Below, piece after piece: positions 39,654 to 48,555 of a DNA stretch of 64,000 nt. Each line of letters begins with the position of its first letter. The stretch's first letter is position 1. The stretch is from Kangiellaceae bacterium. GTDB taxonomy: Bacteria > Pseudomonadota > Gammaproteobacteria > Enterobacterales > Kangiellaceae. The notes beneath the pieces were generated by a model. That model had not been told where the DNA came from. It saw only the letters and a program-made list of their open reading frames with translations, and searched no databases. The stretch spans positions 1 through 64,000 of the forward strand of contig JAHRVB010000053.1 of the NCBI GenBank assembly GCA_019090895.1, given 5' to 3'. Made by a program: the position numbers and the translations under genes.

Positions 39654-40742
39654 TTACTTTAAGTGCTTAGAGATCGTTCGTCGCACAAGATTTTGGAAGT
39701 GAAGTACACCCATCTCACGTTTGCTGCATAATCGGCCAGCTTGATAGCTGCCGGAATTGAGTCCAACTTGTACCTTCTCACAAATATCGATGTCTTCCTG
39801 TTGAACCTCGTCACTAAACTCGGTGTCCTTTTTAATTAATTTCTTGGTCGACTCAGACTCTAAGTCAGCATAATAATAATCAAAAAGGATCTTAGTTTTT
39901 TGATGGCCTTCAGGAAGAATGATATTGGTTTGTAGTCGGCCCGGCAAAATATTTAACATGAGGTTGGGAAAAATACAGTAATAATGAGCGCTCCCTTCTC
40001 CGTAGTAAATATCTGCTTGATTATTTGATTCATTCTCTAAAGGGCTGTATTGATAGCTATACCACTCAAACAATTTAGTGTCATAACTGCGATAGTCGAG
40101 TAACTTATTTAAACCCGGATGGACGTGTGGAAGATGGTATCCTTCAAGATAGTTATCCATATACACTTTCCAGTTGCAATCGATAATATATTCGTCTCGA
40201 TGACTAAAAGAGAAGTTTTCTAAATTAATCGGTTTAATCGTTTCGACAATGTTTGCTAACAAATGCTCGATATCGACGTCGGGTTTATCAATTGAAGCAA
40301 AAATAAAACCTTGCCAGATTTCAACAAACGCCTCAGGCAATTTGTGTTGGCATACTTCAAAATTCGGGGTGGATTGCATTTCAGGTGCTGAGCGAAGTTG
40401 GCCATCTAATTGGTAGGTCCAACCGTGGTACTTGCAACGTAGCACTTTACTATTACCCTTTCCCGTTGCGACTGGCCCCGCTCTGTGACGGCAAACGTTA
40501 TGCAGGGCTCTAATTCCGTTGTCTTCATTCCTAACAATGACCAATGGATATTTACCAACTTTTACTACAAACTGATCACCAGTATTCTTGAGTTGGCTAA
40601 CATGACCGACTAGTTGCCATTGCTTTTCAAATATCGCTTTCTGTTCAAACTTTAGGAACTCTAGAGTGTTGTAGGTACTTGCATGCAACGCATGAGCGTT
40701 GTCTTCGGATGATTCTATTAGGAACTCACTAAAATCAAGCAT
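39654..40742 (-). CDS. Rieske non-heme iron oxygenase alpha subunit
   Basis: A 362-residue ring-hydroxylating-type oxygenase. The Rieske [2Fe-2S] motif has Cys84, His86, Cys103 and His106 (CRHRAG ... CKYHGW), with the standard 16-residue spacing. The mononuclear iron site is in DNYLEGYHLPHVH with His203 and His208, and a carboxylate further on. This architecture covers ring-hydroxylating enzymes and N-demethylating ones such as GbcA, CntA and choline monooxygenase; the substrate cannot be settled here. A reductase is not adjacent; the flavin/[2Fe-2S] reductase at 4067 could serve. It is first in the unit with DDAH. Confidence 0.85.
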   Translation of the reverse strand: MLDFSEFLIESSEDNAHALHASTYNTLEFLKFEQKAIFEKQWQLVGHVSQLKNTGDQFVVKVGKYPLVIVRNEDNGIRALHNVCRHRAGPVATGKGNSKVLRCKYHGWTYQLDGQLRSAPEMQSTPNFEVCQHKLPEAFVEIWQGFIFASIDKPDVDIEHLLANIVETIKPINLENFSFSHRDEYIIDCNWKVYMDNYLEGYHLPHVHPGLNKLLDYRSYDTKLFEWYSYQYSPLENESNNQADIYYGEGSAHYYCIFPNLMLNILPGRLQTNIILPEGHQKTKILFDYYYADLESESTKKLIKKDTEFSDEVQQEDIDICEKVQVGLNSGSYQAGRLCSKREMGVLHFQNLVRRTISKHLK

Positions 40743-40962
40743 TGCTCATTCTCCAAAGAACAGATTTAAGGCATTAGATCCTACAAAATATAATTAATTA
40801 CTTAGGATTGCAATCGATATATATTCGTAATTTTGACGTAATTGACTTAATCTCAGTACCAGCGTACAACAAGAGGTAGGCCCTAGATGAGCGGTCAACC
40901 TGTCCGACAATATTATTTATTGGTATATCAAACTCGTCATGAATTATTAATGTTTATTCAAA
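40743..40962. other. Divergent intergenic region
   Basis: About 220 A/T-rich bases between the oxygenase and the nucleotidyltransferase-like gene. No clear operator or RNA gene was recognised. Confidence 0.4.
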
Positions 40963-41502
40963 TTGAATTTAAATAAAAAAATCAGCAATACTATTGCGAA
41001 TGATTCAATGCGTATGCGAGCACTTTCAGCCGTCCGATTTTTAGCTCCGCCTGATTGGCTGATTGCAGCTGGCTTCGTAAGAAATTGCCTGTGGGATAGT
41101 CAATTCCAACAAAAGACTCCACTTAATGATATCGATGTCATCTATTTTTGCCCTGATAATGTGACCGCTGATAGGGATTTAGAGATTGAGCACCAGTTGC
41201 AGCTCATAGCACCATATTATGAATGGTCTGTTAAAAATCAAGCTAGAATGCACTGCAGAAATGGAGACAAGTCCTATCTGAACAGTCTTGATGCGATGAG
41301 TTATTGGCCAGAAAAACAAACCGCTATCGGTGTCAAATTAAATAAGGTTCATCGGATAGAAATTGCGCATTGTTTTGATCTGGAGCTTCAATTCAATAAG
41401 AAAATATCAAGAAACCCAGTTCGTTCTGTGAAATTATTTGAACAACGAGTGGCAAGTAAGAAGTGGTTGCAAAATTGGCCAGATTTAGAGCGAGAATATT
41501 AG
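40963..41502 (+). CDS. Nucleotidyltransferase-family protein
   Basis: A 179-residue cytoplasmic protein of the bacterial nucleotidyltransferase-like family (COG3575 type): AAGFVRNCLWD resembles the GxxRN loop, PLNDIDVIYF gives the Asp-x-Asp motif, and HCRNGDKSYLNSLDAMSYWP is the family's characteristic segment. The function is not established in the family. The start is uncertain: TTG at 40963 or ATG at 41008. Confidence 0.65.
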   Translation: MNLNKKISNTIANDSMRMRALSAVRFLAPPDWLIAAGFVRNCLWDSQFQQKTPLNDIDVIYFCPDNVTADRDLEIEHQLQLIAPYYEWSVKNQARMHCRNGDKSYLNSLDAMSYWPEKQTAIGVKLNKVHRIEIAHCFDLELQFNKKISRNPVRSVKLFEQRVASKKWLQNWPDLEREY

Positions 41503-41504
41503 AC

Positions 41505-42452
41505 CTATTTTAGGCTCGTCCCTAACTTTTGTCCCCAACCAAGTTTGGTCCTTAACACTTCAAAATAATCATAATCCAGAGGATGAACTAAACACATTTC
41601 AATGGGATACTGTTTAATTCTAATTCTGTCACCTGGCCGTAGGGATATAATGACTTGACCATCGCAACTGAGTTGAGGGTTGTGGGGATTCGCGTCCGCA
41701 ATGACGATATCGATTACTTTTTCTTTATTTACTGCAATTGGGCGACTCGTTAAAGTGTGAGGGCACATCGGTACCAATACAATAGTATCGGTTTGAGGAG
41801 CAAGAATCGGACCGCCTCCAGAAAGAGAATAAGCCGTTGATCCTGTCGGTGTTGAAACGATTAATCCGTCTGACCGTTGGCTATAAACGAATTTTTGATC
41901 CATATAGAGTTCAAACTGAATCATCCGAGCGATTTCACCGGGATAAAGGACAACATCGTTCACTGCGTTGGAACCACCAATTGATTTGTCGTTTCTAAAT
42001 ACTTCGGCATCAAGAAGAAACCGGTTTTCAAGGGTGTATTGACCTTCAAGAATAGGAGGTACTCTAGAATCGACTTCCGTTGGACGAATATCTGTTAAGA
42101 ATCCAAGGTGGCCTCGATTAATACCCAGTAGCGGGACTCTACTATCAATCAGATCTCGGGCGGTTTTAAGCATACTGCCGTCGCCGCCAACTACAATGGC
42201 TAAGTCGCAGGTTTCTCCAATACTCTCCATTGGTATTTTTTCGGCTTGGCCACTCGGAAAGTCGTATATGTCTGATTTTGGTAAATAAACTGAAAGTCCT
42301 AAGTCGTTAATTTGTCGACAAAGCACATCAATCGTTTCTTGTGCGGCATTACTTCCAGGCTTACCAACCAGTGCGATTTTTTTGAAGGCTTTTAGTTTCG
42401 ACATAAGGTTTCCAGAGCTTGCTACCGTGTTGGGATTGAATTTTACGCTCAT
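41505..42452 (-). CDS. nadK: NAD kinase
   Basis: Phosphorylates NAD to NADP. The 315 residues show the [11 protein letters not shown] motif, [27 protein letters not shown] and [26 protein letters not shown]-type signature (cited in parts). An in-frame ATG at 42404 has GGAAA upstream and would give a length closer to 299; both starts are possible. It is divergent from hrcA and converges with the nucleotidyltransferase-like gene. Confidence 0.96.
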   Translation of the reverse strand: [315 protein letters not shown]

Positions 42453-42585
42453 CGTCCCAATGATTAGTTCAACGCTGCGTGTATCCTAGAGGGTTATTTA
42501 TACATTGATAATCTATTTTTTTCTATTGATTATCAAGGATATAGTGAGATTATAATTAAAAAGTTGGAAAAACTGCAAAAAGTCT

Positions 42586-43641
42586 ATGAAAGAACGCGAT
42601 TTAATTCTAATGAAATCTCTGATTGAATCCTACGTCAAACAGGGAATTCCAATTGGTTCTAAAGCACTGTTACGTACTTCGCACTTATCGGTTAGTCCAG
42701 CTACTGTCAGAAATATAATGGCTGATTTAGAGCGACAAGGTCTGTTGCTCTCCCCTCACACATCCGCTGGGCGAATCCCGACAACCCAAGGCTTGAGGAT
42801 ATTTGTTGATCGCTTAGTGACAGTTCGGTCGTTGCGATCTGAGGTCGTCGCACACGTTAAACGAAACTTAAACCCGAATCAAGAAACCAAAGCTCTGTTA
42901 GGTAATGCTTCTAATCTACTGTCTGATATGACCAAAATGGCAAGCCTGGTTCAGATTCCTTGCACACCGGTTAATCGGCTTCAACATGTTGATTTCGTTC
43001 CGCTTTCTGATCAGCGTCTGTTAGTTGTAATGGTATTGGAAAATGATGAAATCCAAAACAGGGTGATAGCAGTTGATCGGAATTATCAAAGAGATGAGCT
43101 TGCCCAAATGTCTAATTTTCTGAATCGCCATTTGGTGGGAAAAGACGTCAACTCTGCCCGGCAAGAACTATTTGGTCAATTACTAAAAGAAAAGCAGGAA
43201 TTGGATGTGTTATTACAAAGGGCAATCGACTTTGCAGAGCAAGGGTTTGAACATTCGACTCAGCTTTCCGCAGACTCAAACCAACCATTTCATTTTTCCG
43301 GCCAAACTAATTTAGTCTCGATGGCGTCTCATGGTCAATTAGACAACATCGAACAAGTTTTTGGCGCGTTTAAACAGAAACAACAGATCATGGGGCTTTT
43401 GGACCGTTCTTTAGCCGCAGATGGCGTTAAAATATTTATTGGAGAAGAGTCAGGAAGTGAAGGGTTGAGTGGTTGTAGTATCGTTTCTGCGCCTTACAAA
43501 CAGCAAGGCAAGTCGATTGGTGTGCTGGCCGTTGTCGGGCCGACTCGAATGCAATACGATAAAGTGATCCCAATTGTTGATGTGACCGCCAAAATGCTTT
43601 CATCGGCCTTGGACAGTAAATCTAGTCCAGTATCACTATAA
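42586..43641 (+). CDS. hrcA: Heat-inducible transcription repressor HrcA
   Basis: Represses groE and dnaK operons by binding CIRCE elements; folded by GroEL. The 351 residues show the N-terminal winged helix (IPIGSKALLRTSHLSVSPATVRNIMADLE, in part) and the HrcA middle and C-terminal domains with IEQVFGAFKQKQQIMGLL and GVLAVVGPTRMQYDKVIP. No CIRCE repeat is visible in this window, so its targets lie elsewhere; grpE, a frequent neighbour, is not here either. Confidence 0.95.
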   Translation: MKERDLILMKSLIESYVKQGIPIGSKALLRTSHLSVSPATVRNIMADLERQGLLLSPHTSAGRIPTTQGLRIFVDRLVTVRSLRSEVVAHVKRNLNPNQETKALLGNASNLLSDMTKMASLVQIPCTPVNRLQHVDFVPLSDQRLLVVMVLENDEIQNRVIAVDRNYQRDELAQMSNFLNRHLVGKDVNSARQELFGQLLKEKQELDVLLQRAIDFAEQGFEHSTQLSADSNQPFHFSGQTNLVSMASHGQLDNIEQVFGAFKQKQQIMGLLDRSLAADGVKIFIGEESGSEGLSGCSIVSAPYKQQGKSIGVLAVVGPTRMQYDKVIPIVDVTAKMLSSALDSKSSPVSL

Positions 43642-43706
43642 TAATAAAAATCGTAGTATCAACCTCGTGTCGATGCTAAAACAGAAAAAAGATTATTGAG
43701 GACCTT

Positions 43707-44150
43707 ATGAGATTTCTACAAGCGACTGTTATAGCAGTTCTTTTAATTTCTAATGCGCTGGCTTCCGAAAAAACAGATCAAGCACAAATTATCGATAATA
43801 TTCACTCAATGTGGAAAGCGGTTGAGTCGAACAATCTAAAATCTTATATGAAGTACATCCATCCCGATTACACACTTTTTGGTGAAGGTGATGCCTATTT
43901 ACATCGAGGCAAAGATAAAGAAGCGATCGATATTGGTGATTATTTGGGGCGAGTCGAAGGCGTGAGGACGTTTATGCATCAGCCAGAAGTGATCGTAAAG
44001 GGTGATACCGCGTGGATTACGTATTATTGGAGTGATGCGGGTTATCTAAGTGGGGAACGATTCACATCCAGGGGTAAATCGACTCGAATATTTGTTAAAG
44101 AAAAAGGTCAGTGGCTTTGTATTCACTCACACTTTACAGAACAGTCTTAA
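43707..44150 (+). CDS. Secreted SnoaL/NTF2-like protein
   Basis: A 147-residue exported protein: signal peptide about 1-19 (ALA-SE), then the cone-shaped NTF2-like fold with INDIHSMWKAVESNN-type helix (here IDNIHSMWKAVESNN), YTLFGEG, AWITYYWSDAG and TRIFVKEKGQWLCIHSHFT. Homologues are often annotated nuclear-transport-factor-2-like or DUF4440 and have diverse functions. GAGGACC lies before the ATG. Confidence 0.72.
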   Translation: MRFLQATVIAVLLISNALASEKTDQAQIIDNIHSMWKAVESNNLKSYMKYIHPDYTLFGEGDAYLHRGKDKEAIDIGDYLGRVEGVRTFMHQPEVIVKGDTAWITYYWSDAGYLSGERFTSRGKSTRIFVKEKGQWLCIHSHFTEQS

Positions 44151-44165
44151 CTCGTTTGGTTAAGT

Positions 44166-44645
44166 TTAATCACTCGAACTTACAAATGTACGACGGTATT
44201 TCTCTTCACTAAACCCATTCATCCGCTTATTTCCGTGCAGTATAACGGGTACGCCTTTGCCGCCGATTCGTTTGAATTCGCGGTTATACTCATCAGATAA
44301 TTCAATGTTCCTTTCTTGAAAATCGATATTTTCACGGTTAAAGAATTGACGAGCCTTTTGGCAATAACCGCAGCGAGTGGTGGTATACATGACTATCATG
44401 TTAGCCTGGCGATTAACGCCAAAGTCAATTGGTTCAATTTTTATAGTGACATTTTTATAACTACTCACCTTATCGGCAAGCGCCTTTTCATCAAACTCTT
44501 CGGTTTTGGCATCTTTAGGTGGTTTGTCCGTGAAATGAAGCTTGCCGTCTTGATCGCGCCATTTATAGACAGTAGCGTTAGCAACATTGCAACCAGCAGT
44601 TACTAATATCAACAATAAATAGCAGAGTATCGTTCCCTTTTTCAT
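44166..44645 (-). CDS. DUF4124-glutaredoxin fusion lipoprotein
   Basis: A 159-residue envelope protein: signal with lipobox TAGC (Cys19), an N-terminal DUF4124 motif VYKWRDQDGKLHFTDKPP and a C-terminal glutaredoxin-like domain with MYTTTRCGYCQKARQFF (CGYC) and GKGVPVIL. It is likely a periplasmic disulfide reductase or isomerase. It faces the SnoaL-like gene tail to tail with only 15 bases between stops. Confidence 0.8.
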   Translation of the reverse strand: MKKGTILCYLLLILVTAGCNVANATVYKWRDQDGKLHFTDKPPKDAKTEEFDEKALADKVSSYKNVTIKIEPIDFGVNRQANMIVMYTTTRCGYCQKARQFFNRENIDFQERNIELSDEYNREFKRIGGKGVPVILHGNKRMNGFSEEKYRRTFVSSSD

Positions 44646-44949
44646 TCCCTTGTATTCCCTGTCCCAAGATTTGTCGAGTATTCGAAGCTAGTTCTAGATG
44701 ATTGTATCGTAACAAATAGATATCCGTAAATAGCCTTCCAACCTAAGCCAAAACAGTCGTTCAGGCTGTGTTAGGCTTCTTTTTACTCGATATCTGAGAT
44801 ATGAGTCTAATATTAGAGCCAATAATGCTTCCATACCGTTTCTCTGAGCTATGATTAGTAGACTAAAGGACCGTTCTGTCGACTAAGTTTATTTGCGATT
44901 GAATCTTCTCCTTCCTTAACTAAACCACGGCCAATTATTTCGTTAACAA
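44646..44949. other. Divergent intergenic region
   Basis: A 304-base gap between the glutaredoxin-like gene and the kinase. It should hold promoters for both directions. A loose imperfect hairpin (CCTAA ... TTAGG with ACAG/CTGT inside) around 44743-44775 is the only structure noticed. Confidence 0.35.
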
Positions 44950-47190
44950 ATGAAAAATAGTTTATTTCCTAAAACCGGTTGGTTCTATCTTTGGTTAGTA
45001 CTGGCTAGCCTCGTCCTATGGGGTGACCGAAATCGCGCTTGGAACTCATTGGAATCGTTGAATCTTAATATTTGGAGTCGGTTAAAGCAGCCAATTGATT
45101 CAAGTACTCCCTTGGTTCGTTTAATAGTGCCTTCGTCCAAAACGATTAAGGAGCTCTCAAAATTAGTCGTTGATTATCCATTGGCAACCTTTTCAGTTAT
45201 CAGTGAAAAAATGGACTTTGACCAGTTACGGCAACAACCGGAAATTTATAACCGACTGACAATTTACAGTAAGAGCCATTCTTCCATTCGCTCGATTGGC
45301 AAAGCGAGTCCATTAGATTTACTCGACCAGCCTCAAGTAAAATGGTTAGCGGATGCCCGTTTAGATATCGCTTTTCACGATTCAACCTCTGTTAATCAAG
45401 TAGCCGTTTTATGGTCAGCGAATAAATCGATTTATCCAGCCTTTATTGCTCATCTTTTAGCAAAATATTTCGATCCGAAACAAGAGGGAACGACGGGCTA
45501 TTCAGAGTTGTCGTTTTCTGCCAATTTACTGACTATCAATAATAGGATTACTCGAGTAGGAATTGATGGTGCTATATTACCTCTTGAACAAAATATTGGT
45601 GCAATTTCACTTTCGCAACTAAATCAGCAGTTCGACAAGAGTTTTAGTGGAATTATTTTGCTCGATGATTTGTCTTCAACACAAGGGAAAAAAATTACGA
45701 ATGGTTTGGCTAGCTTGTTGAGTGACGGATACTTTGTTACTGCCACTTCAACCTATCTGGTTGAATTAATACTATACCTAACCCTCGCATTGCTGGTTTG
45801 GAAAGCATGGTGGAAACCACTCTTATTTCAAATTATTTTTGTCGTCTGTTTTATAACGGTGTGTTTATTGTTGCAGATATTATTGGCAGGTGAAGAACTT
45901 TGGTTATCGATCAAAGTGTATCTTATACTAAGTGTATGTAGTCTGTTCGTTTTTATCGGTTCGTATTTCGAGAGGCGAAAAGAAGTTAATTTTTCCAAAA
46001 GGTTAACGGAGCTCCTCTCGTTATCTGCACCGGTATTTTATCAAAACGAAAGTATGGAGAAACTGCTTCCATTATTACTGCATAGCAATCCCGATAGGAC
46101 GTTGATTGATAACATTAGCCAACTAGCGATTAAAGCAGAGTCTGAGAATAAACTAATGCTCTCCGAAAAGCTCTATCTTTGGCTGGCGAAAAATCAATGG
46201 AATTCATCTCCAACCCAACAAAACATTGAAAAACAAGATTCGGAATTCGGAATAGAGCAGCTTGATAAAACGATGGTAATCAAAACCGATGGAAAGACCT
46301 TTGCGCCTAAAGTTGGTGGTATTCTTTCAGTTAAAAACTTCGGCCGTTACCAAATTGAAGGAATTCTAGGAAAGGGCGCTATGGGAATCGTATTCCAGGG
46401 AGTCGATCCAAAAATCAATCGTTATGTTGCAATAAAAACTCTTCAGCTAAATGACGAAATGGATGGAGAATCAATGGCAGAAAGTAAAAGCCGTTTCTTT
46501 CGCGAGGCGGAAACCGCCGGCAACTTGAGCCATGCCAATATCGTGACTATTTATGATGTCGGAGAACAGCAACAAGACAGCGAACATTCCCTAGGATATA
46601 TCGCGATGGATCTTCTTACTGGTGCACCGCTATCCGAGTTTATTAAACAAGGAAAACTACTGCCTTCTGCGTTGGTCTATCAATTGATGATTCAAATGAC
46701 GGACGCTTTAGATTATGCACATCGACAAAAAGTCATTCATCGAGATATAAAACCTGCGAATATCATTTATGATGATGAATTACAAAGAGGCACGTTAACT
46801 GATTTTGGAATTGCTTATTTGTCAGATCATAGTAAAACTAAAACAGGTACAATTATGGGCAGTCCCTTTTACATGTCTCCTGAGCAAGTACTTGGCATTC
46901 CGGTTGATGGGCGTTCTGACGTATTTAGTCTTGGAGTTACTTTCTATCAATTATTAAGCGGGCACTTGCCTTTTAACGGCGAATCAATTGCTACAGTCGC
47001 TTTGAATATCACCAAAACAAAACACGAATCGGTTAGAAATTGGAATAAGTCACTACCAACAAGTGCCGCACGAATTACTAATAAAGCGATGCAGAAAGAT
47101 GCGTCCAAACGTTTTCAGAGTATGCAGGAATTTAAGCAAGCATTAATAAATGCCTTAAAGAGAGATTACAAAAAGTCCCCCATCTACTAA
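44950..47190 (+). CDS. Membrane Ser/Thr protein kinase with N-terminal extracytoplasmic sensor
   Basis: A 746-residue Hanks-type kinase with an unusual order. An N-terminal anchor (TGWFYLWLVLASLVLWG) is followed by a ~230-residue presumably periplasmic domain, then three membrane segments at about 270-340, a linker, and the kinase domain at the C-terminus (about 465-740). Kinase motifs are intact: GKGAMG 474-479, Lys496 in VAIK, HRDIKPAN with Asp599, DFG with Asp618, and SPFYMSPEQ. The linker contains LDKTMVI, a possible phosphorylation site for FHA binding. The sensor part looks like a shortened CHASE2-type layout, which is inference. The PP2C gene overlaps its stop. Confidence 0.9.
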   Translation: MKNSLFPKTGWFYLWLVLASLVLWGDRNRAWNSLESLNLNIWSRLKQPIDSSTPLVRLIVPSSKTIKELSKLVVDYPLATFSVISEKMDFDQLRQQPEIYNRLTIYSKSHSSIRSIGKASPLDLLDQPQVKWLADARLDIAFHDSTSVNQVAVLWSANKSIYPAFIAHLLAKYFDPKQEGTTGYSELSFSANLLTINNRITRVGIDGAILPLEQNIGAISLSQLNQQFDKSFSGIILLDDLSSTQGKKITNGLASLLSDGYFVTATSTYLVELILYLTLALLVWKAWWKPLLFQIIFVVCFITVCLLLQILLAGEELWLSIKVYLILSVCSLFVFIGSYFERRKEVNFSKRLTELLSLSAPVFYQNESMEKLLPLLLHSNPDRTLIDNISQLAIKAESENKLMLSEKLYLWLAKNQWNSSPTQQNIEKQDSEFGIEQLDKTMVIKTDGKTFAPKVGGILSVKNFGRYQIEGILGKGAMGIVFQGVDPKINRYVAIKTLQLNDEMDGESMAESKSRFFREAETAGNLSHANIVTIYDVGEQQQDSEHSLGYIAMDLLTGAPLSEFIKQGKLLPSALVYQLMIQMTDALDYAHRQKVIHRDIKPANIIYDDELQRGTLTDFGIAYLSDHSKTKTGTIMGSPFYMSPEQVLGIPVDGRSDVFSLGVTFYQLLSGHLPFNGESIATVALNITKTKHESVRNWNKSLPTSAARITNKAMQKDASKRFQSMQEFKQALINALKRDYKKSPIY

Positions 47191-47957
47191 TGAGCAACTT
47201 AAATCCAACATTCGAATTTCAATCGATTAGTGACTGTGGCGCATTTCGCTCCAATAACGAAGATGCTATTGAATACGGTATTGAATGTAATAATCATCTA
47301 GCTTGGATGGTAGTAGCTGATGGCATGGGCGGACATCTTGCGGGTGAAGTTGCGAGCCATATGTTTGTTGATGAGCTAAAACAAGCGATTAAAAAGATCA
47401 AAACGCCTGAATCTATCGACTGGCTATGTTGGCTTGAAATAGAGATTAACCGCGCGAACAATAAAATTTTTATTAGCTCACTAAAAAATCGACAACAAAA
47501 AGGTATGGGTACTACGGGTGTCGTTGCTATCGTTGTTGATAGTAATTGTTACATTGGTTGGGTCGGAGATTCTCGTTGCTACTTATATGAACCAAAAAAT
47601 AGCGATCAGGTTCTAACTCAGTTAACGGTGGACCACAGCATGATTCAAGTGTTACTTGATAAAGGCGCTATTACCGAAAAGGAAGCGAAAAATGCAAATA
47701 ATAAAAATATGCTTTCAAAAGCGATAGGCATAAAAAAAGGTGTCGATGTGGATACTAAAACCGTTGCTCTTCACAAACCTGTGGCTTTAATGTTATCAAC
47801 AGATGGCTTACATGATAGTCTTTCGACTGGGATATTAAGTTTCTCTCTGGAGAAAATTTTTAACGGCAAAGACGTCACTAACGAGTTGATAGAAAAAGCC
47901 ATTGAAGGTGGAAGTAAAGACAATATCACTTATGGAAGTATTGTTATTCATCAATGA
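47190..47957 (+). CDS. PP2C-type Ser/Thr protein phosphatase
   Basis: A 255-residue cytoplasmic phosphatase that presumably reverses the adjacent kinase. The metal-binding motifs are intact: SDCGAFRSNNEDAIEYG, VVADGMGGHLAGEVAS, GWVGDSRCYLY, LSTDGLHDSL and GSKDNITYG. Its ATG overlaps the kinase stop by one base (TAATG), which indicates translational coupling. Confidence 0.92.
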   Translation: MSNLNPTFEFQSISDCGAFRSNNEDAIEYGIECNNHLAWMVVADGMGGHLAGEVASHMFVDELKQAIKKIKTPESIDWLCWLEIEINRANNKIFISSLKNRQQKGMGTTGVVAIVVDSNCYIGWVGDSRCYLYEPKNSDQVLTQLTVDHSMIQVLLDKGAITEKEAKNANNKNMLSKAIGIKKGVDVDTKTVALHKPVALMLSTDGLHDSLSTGILSFSLEKIFNGKDVTNELIEKAIEGGSKDNITYGSIVIHQ

Positions 47958-48025
47958 GAGTCGTGAATAATCACAACCGATTAAACAAGCGACAAAAAAG
48001 AATCAAATAACACTGGAAAATTATC

Positions 48026-48373
48026 ATGGCCTATTTAGCACTCATTATCGAAGATGTAATCATCAACAAGTGGGAACTGACAGAAGAAGTCACTATTCTC
48101 GGTAGAGCAAGAGATTGTGATATTCAAATTGACGATCAATCGGTTAGTTCAAAACATGCTCGAATCGTTTCGGAACCTGATCCCTATCTAAAGGGAAATC
48201 GAGTACTTTATTTAGAAGACTTAAGGAGTACTAATGGTACTCAATTGAATAACTTGCCTGTTACAAAAGAAAAACTATCTGATGGTGATGACGTTAAGAT
48301 CGGATTTACCGATTTTCAGTATTTCGAAAATCAACAATCTGGCCTGGATGATACCTCAGTTATTATTTCCTAA
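48026..48373 (+). CDS. Small FHA-domain protein
   Basis: A 115-residue phosphothreonine-binding protein made of one FHA domain: ILGRARDCDIQIDD, SVSSKHARI and LEDLRSTNGTQLN are the conserved loops. The C-terminal tail reads LDDTSVIIS, a Thr in a context similar to the kinase linker and to the ETTSVF site of mycobacterial GarA. It is third in the kinase-phosphatase-FHA cassette. No type VI secretion genes are in the window. Confidence 0.88.
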   Translation: MAYLALIIEDVIINKWELTEEVTILGRARDCDIQIDDQSVSSKHARIVSEPDPYLKGNRVLYLEDLRSTNGTQLNNLPVTKEKLSDGDDVKIGFTDFQYFENQQSGLDDTSVIIS

Positions 48374-48410
48374 CGTTTCCTACTTTGAAAATGTCCTCTT
48401 GAAAAGCCTT

Positions 48411-48452
48411 AAATAACGGTTTTGGAATAAATCGCCTGCAAAACCGTTATTT
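48411..48452 (+). terminator. Long inverted repeat after the kinase/PP2C/FHA cassette
   Basis: A 13-bp perfect inverted repeat (AAATAACGGTTTT / AAAACCGTTATTT) with a 16-base loop follows the FHA gene and is succeeded by CCTTTAAC. It is probably a terminator or 3' stabiliser; the large loop and absence of a long T run make this uncertain. Confidence 0.5.
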
Positions 48453-48555
48453 CCTTTAACAATTTAGTCTATTAAACTGTTGATTTATTGTTCAATTTTG
48501 GGCTAACTAGTCAATTGGATGATAGTTAAGCATTTAATAACAGAGGGAAAATATT

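Noticed and set aside
42453-42585. Possible CIRCE operator upstream of hrcA
   Set aside because: No TTAGCACTC-N9-GAGTGCTAA-like inverted repeat is present in the gap.
18478-48452. Shared ATAACGG/CCGTTAT words at 18478-18494 and 48411-48452
   Set aside because: The two repeats have opposite half-site order, different spacers and different positions relative to genes, so a common regulator is not supported.
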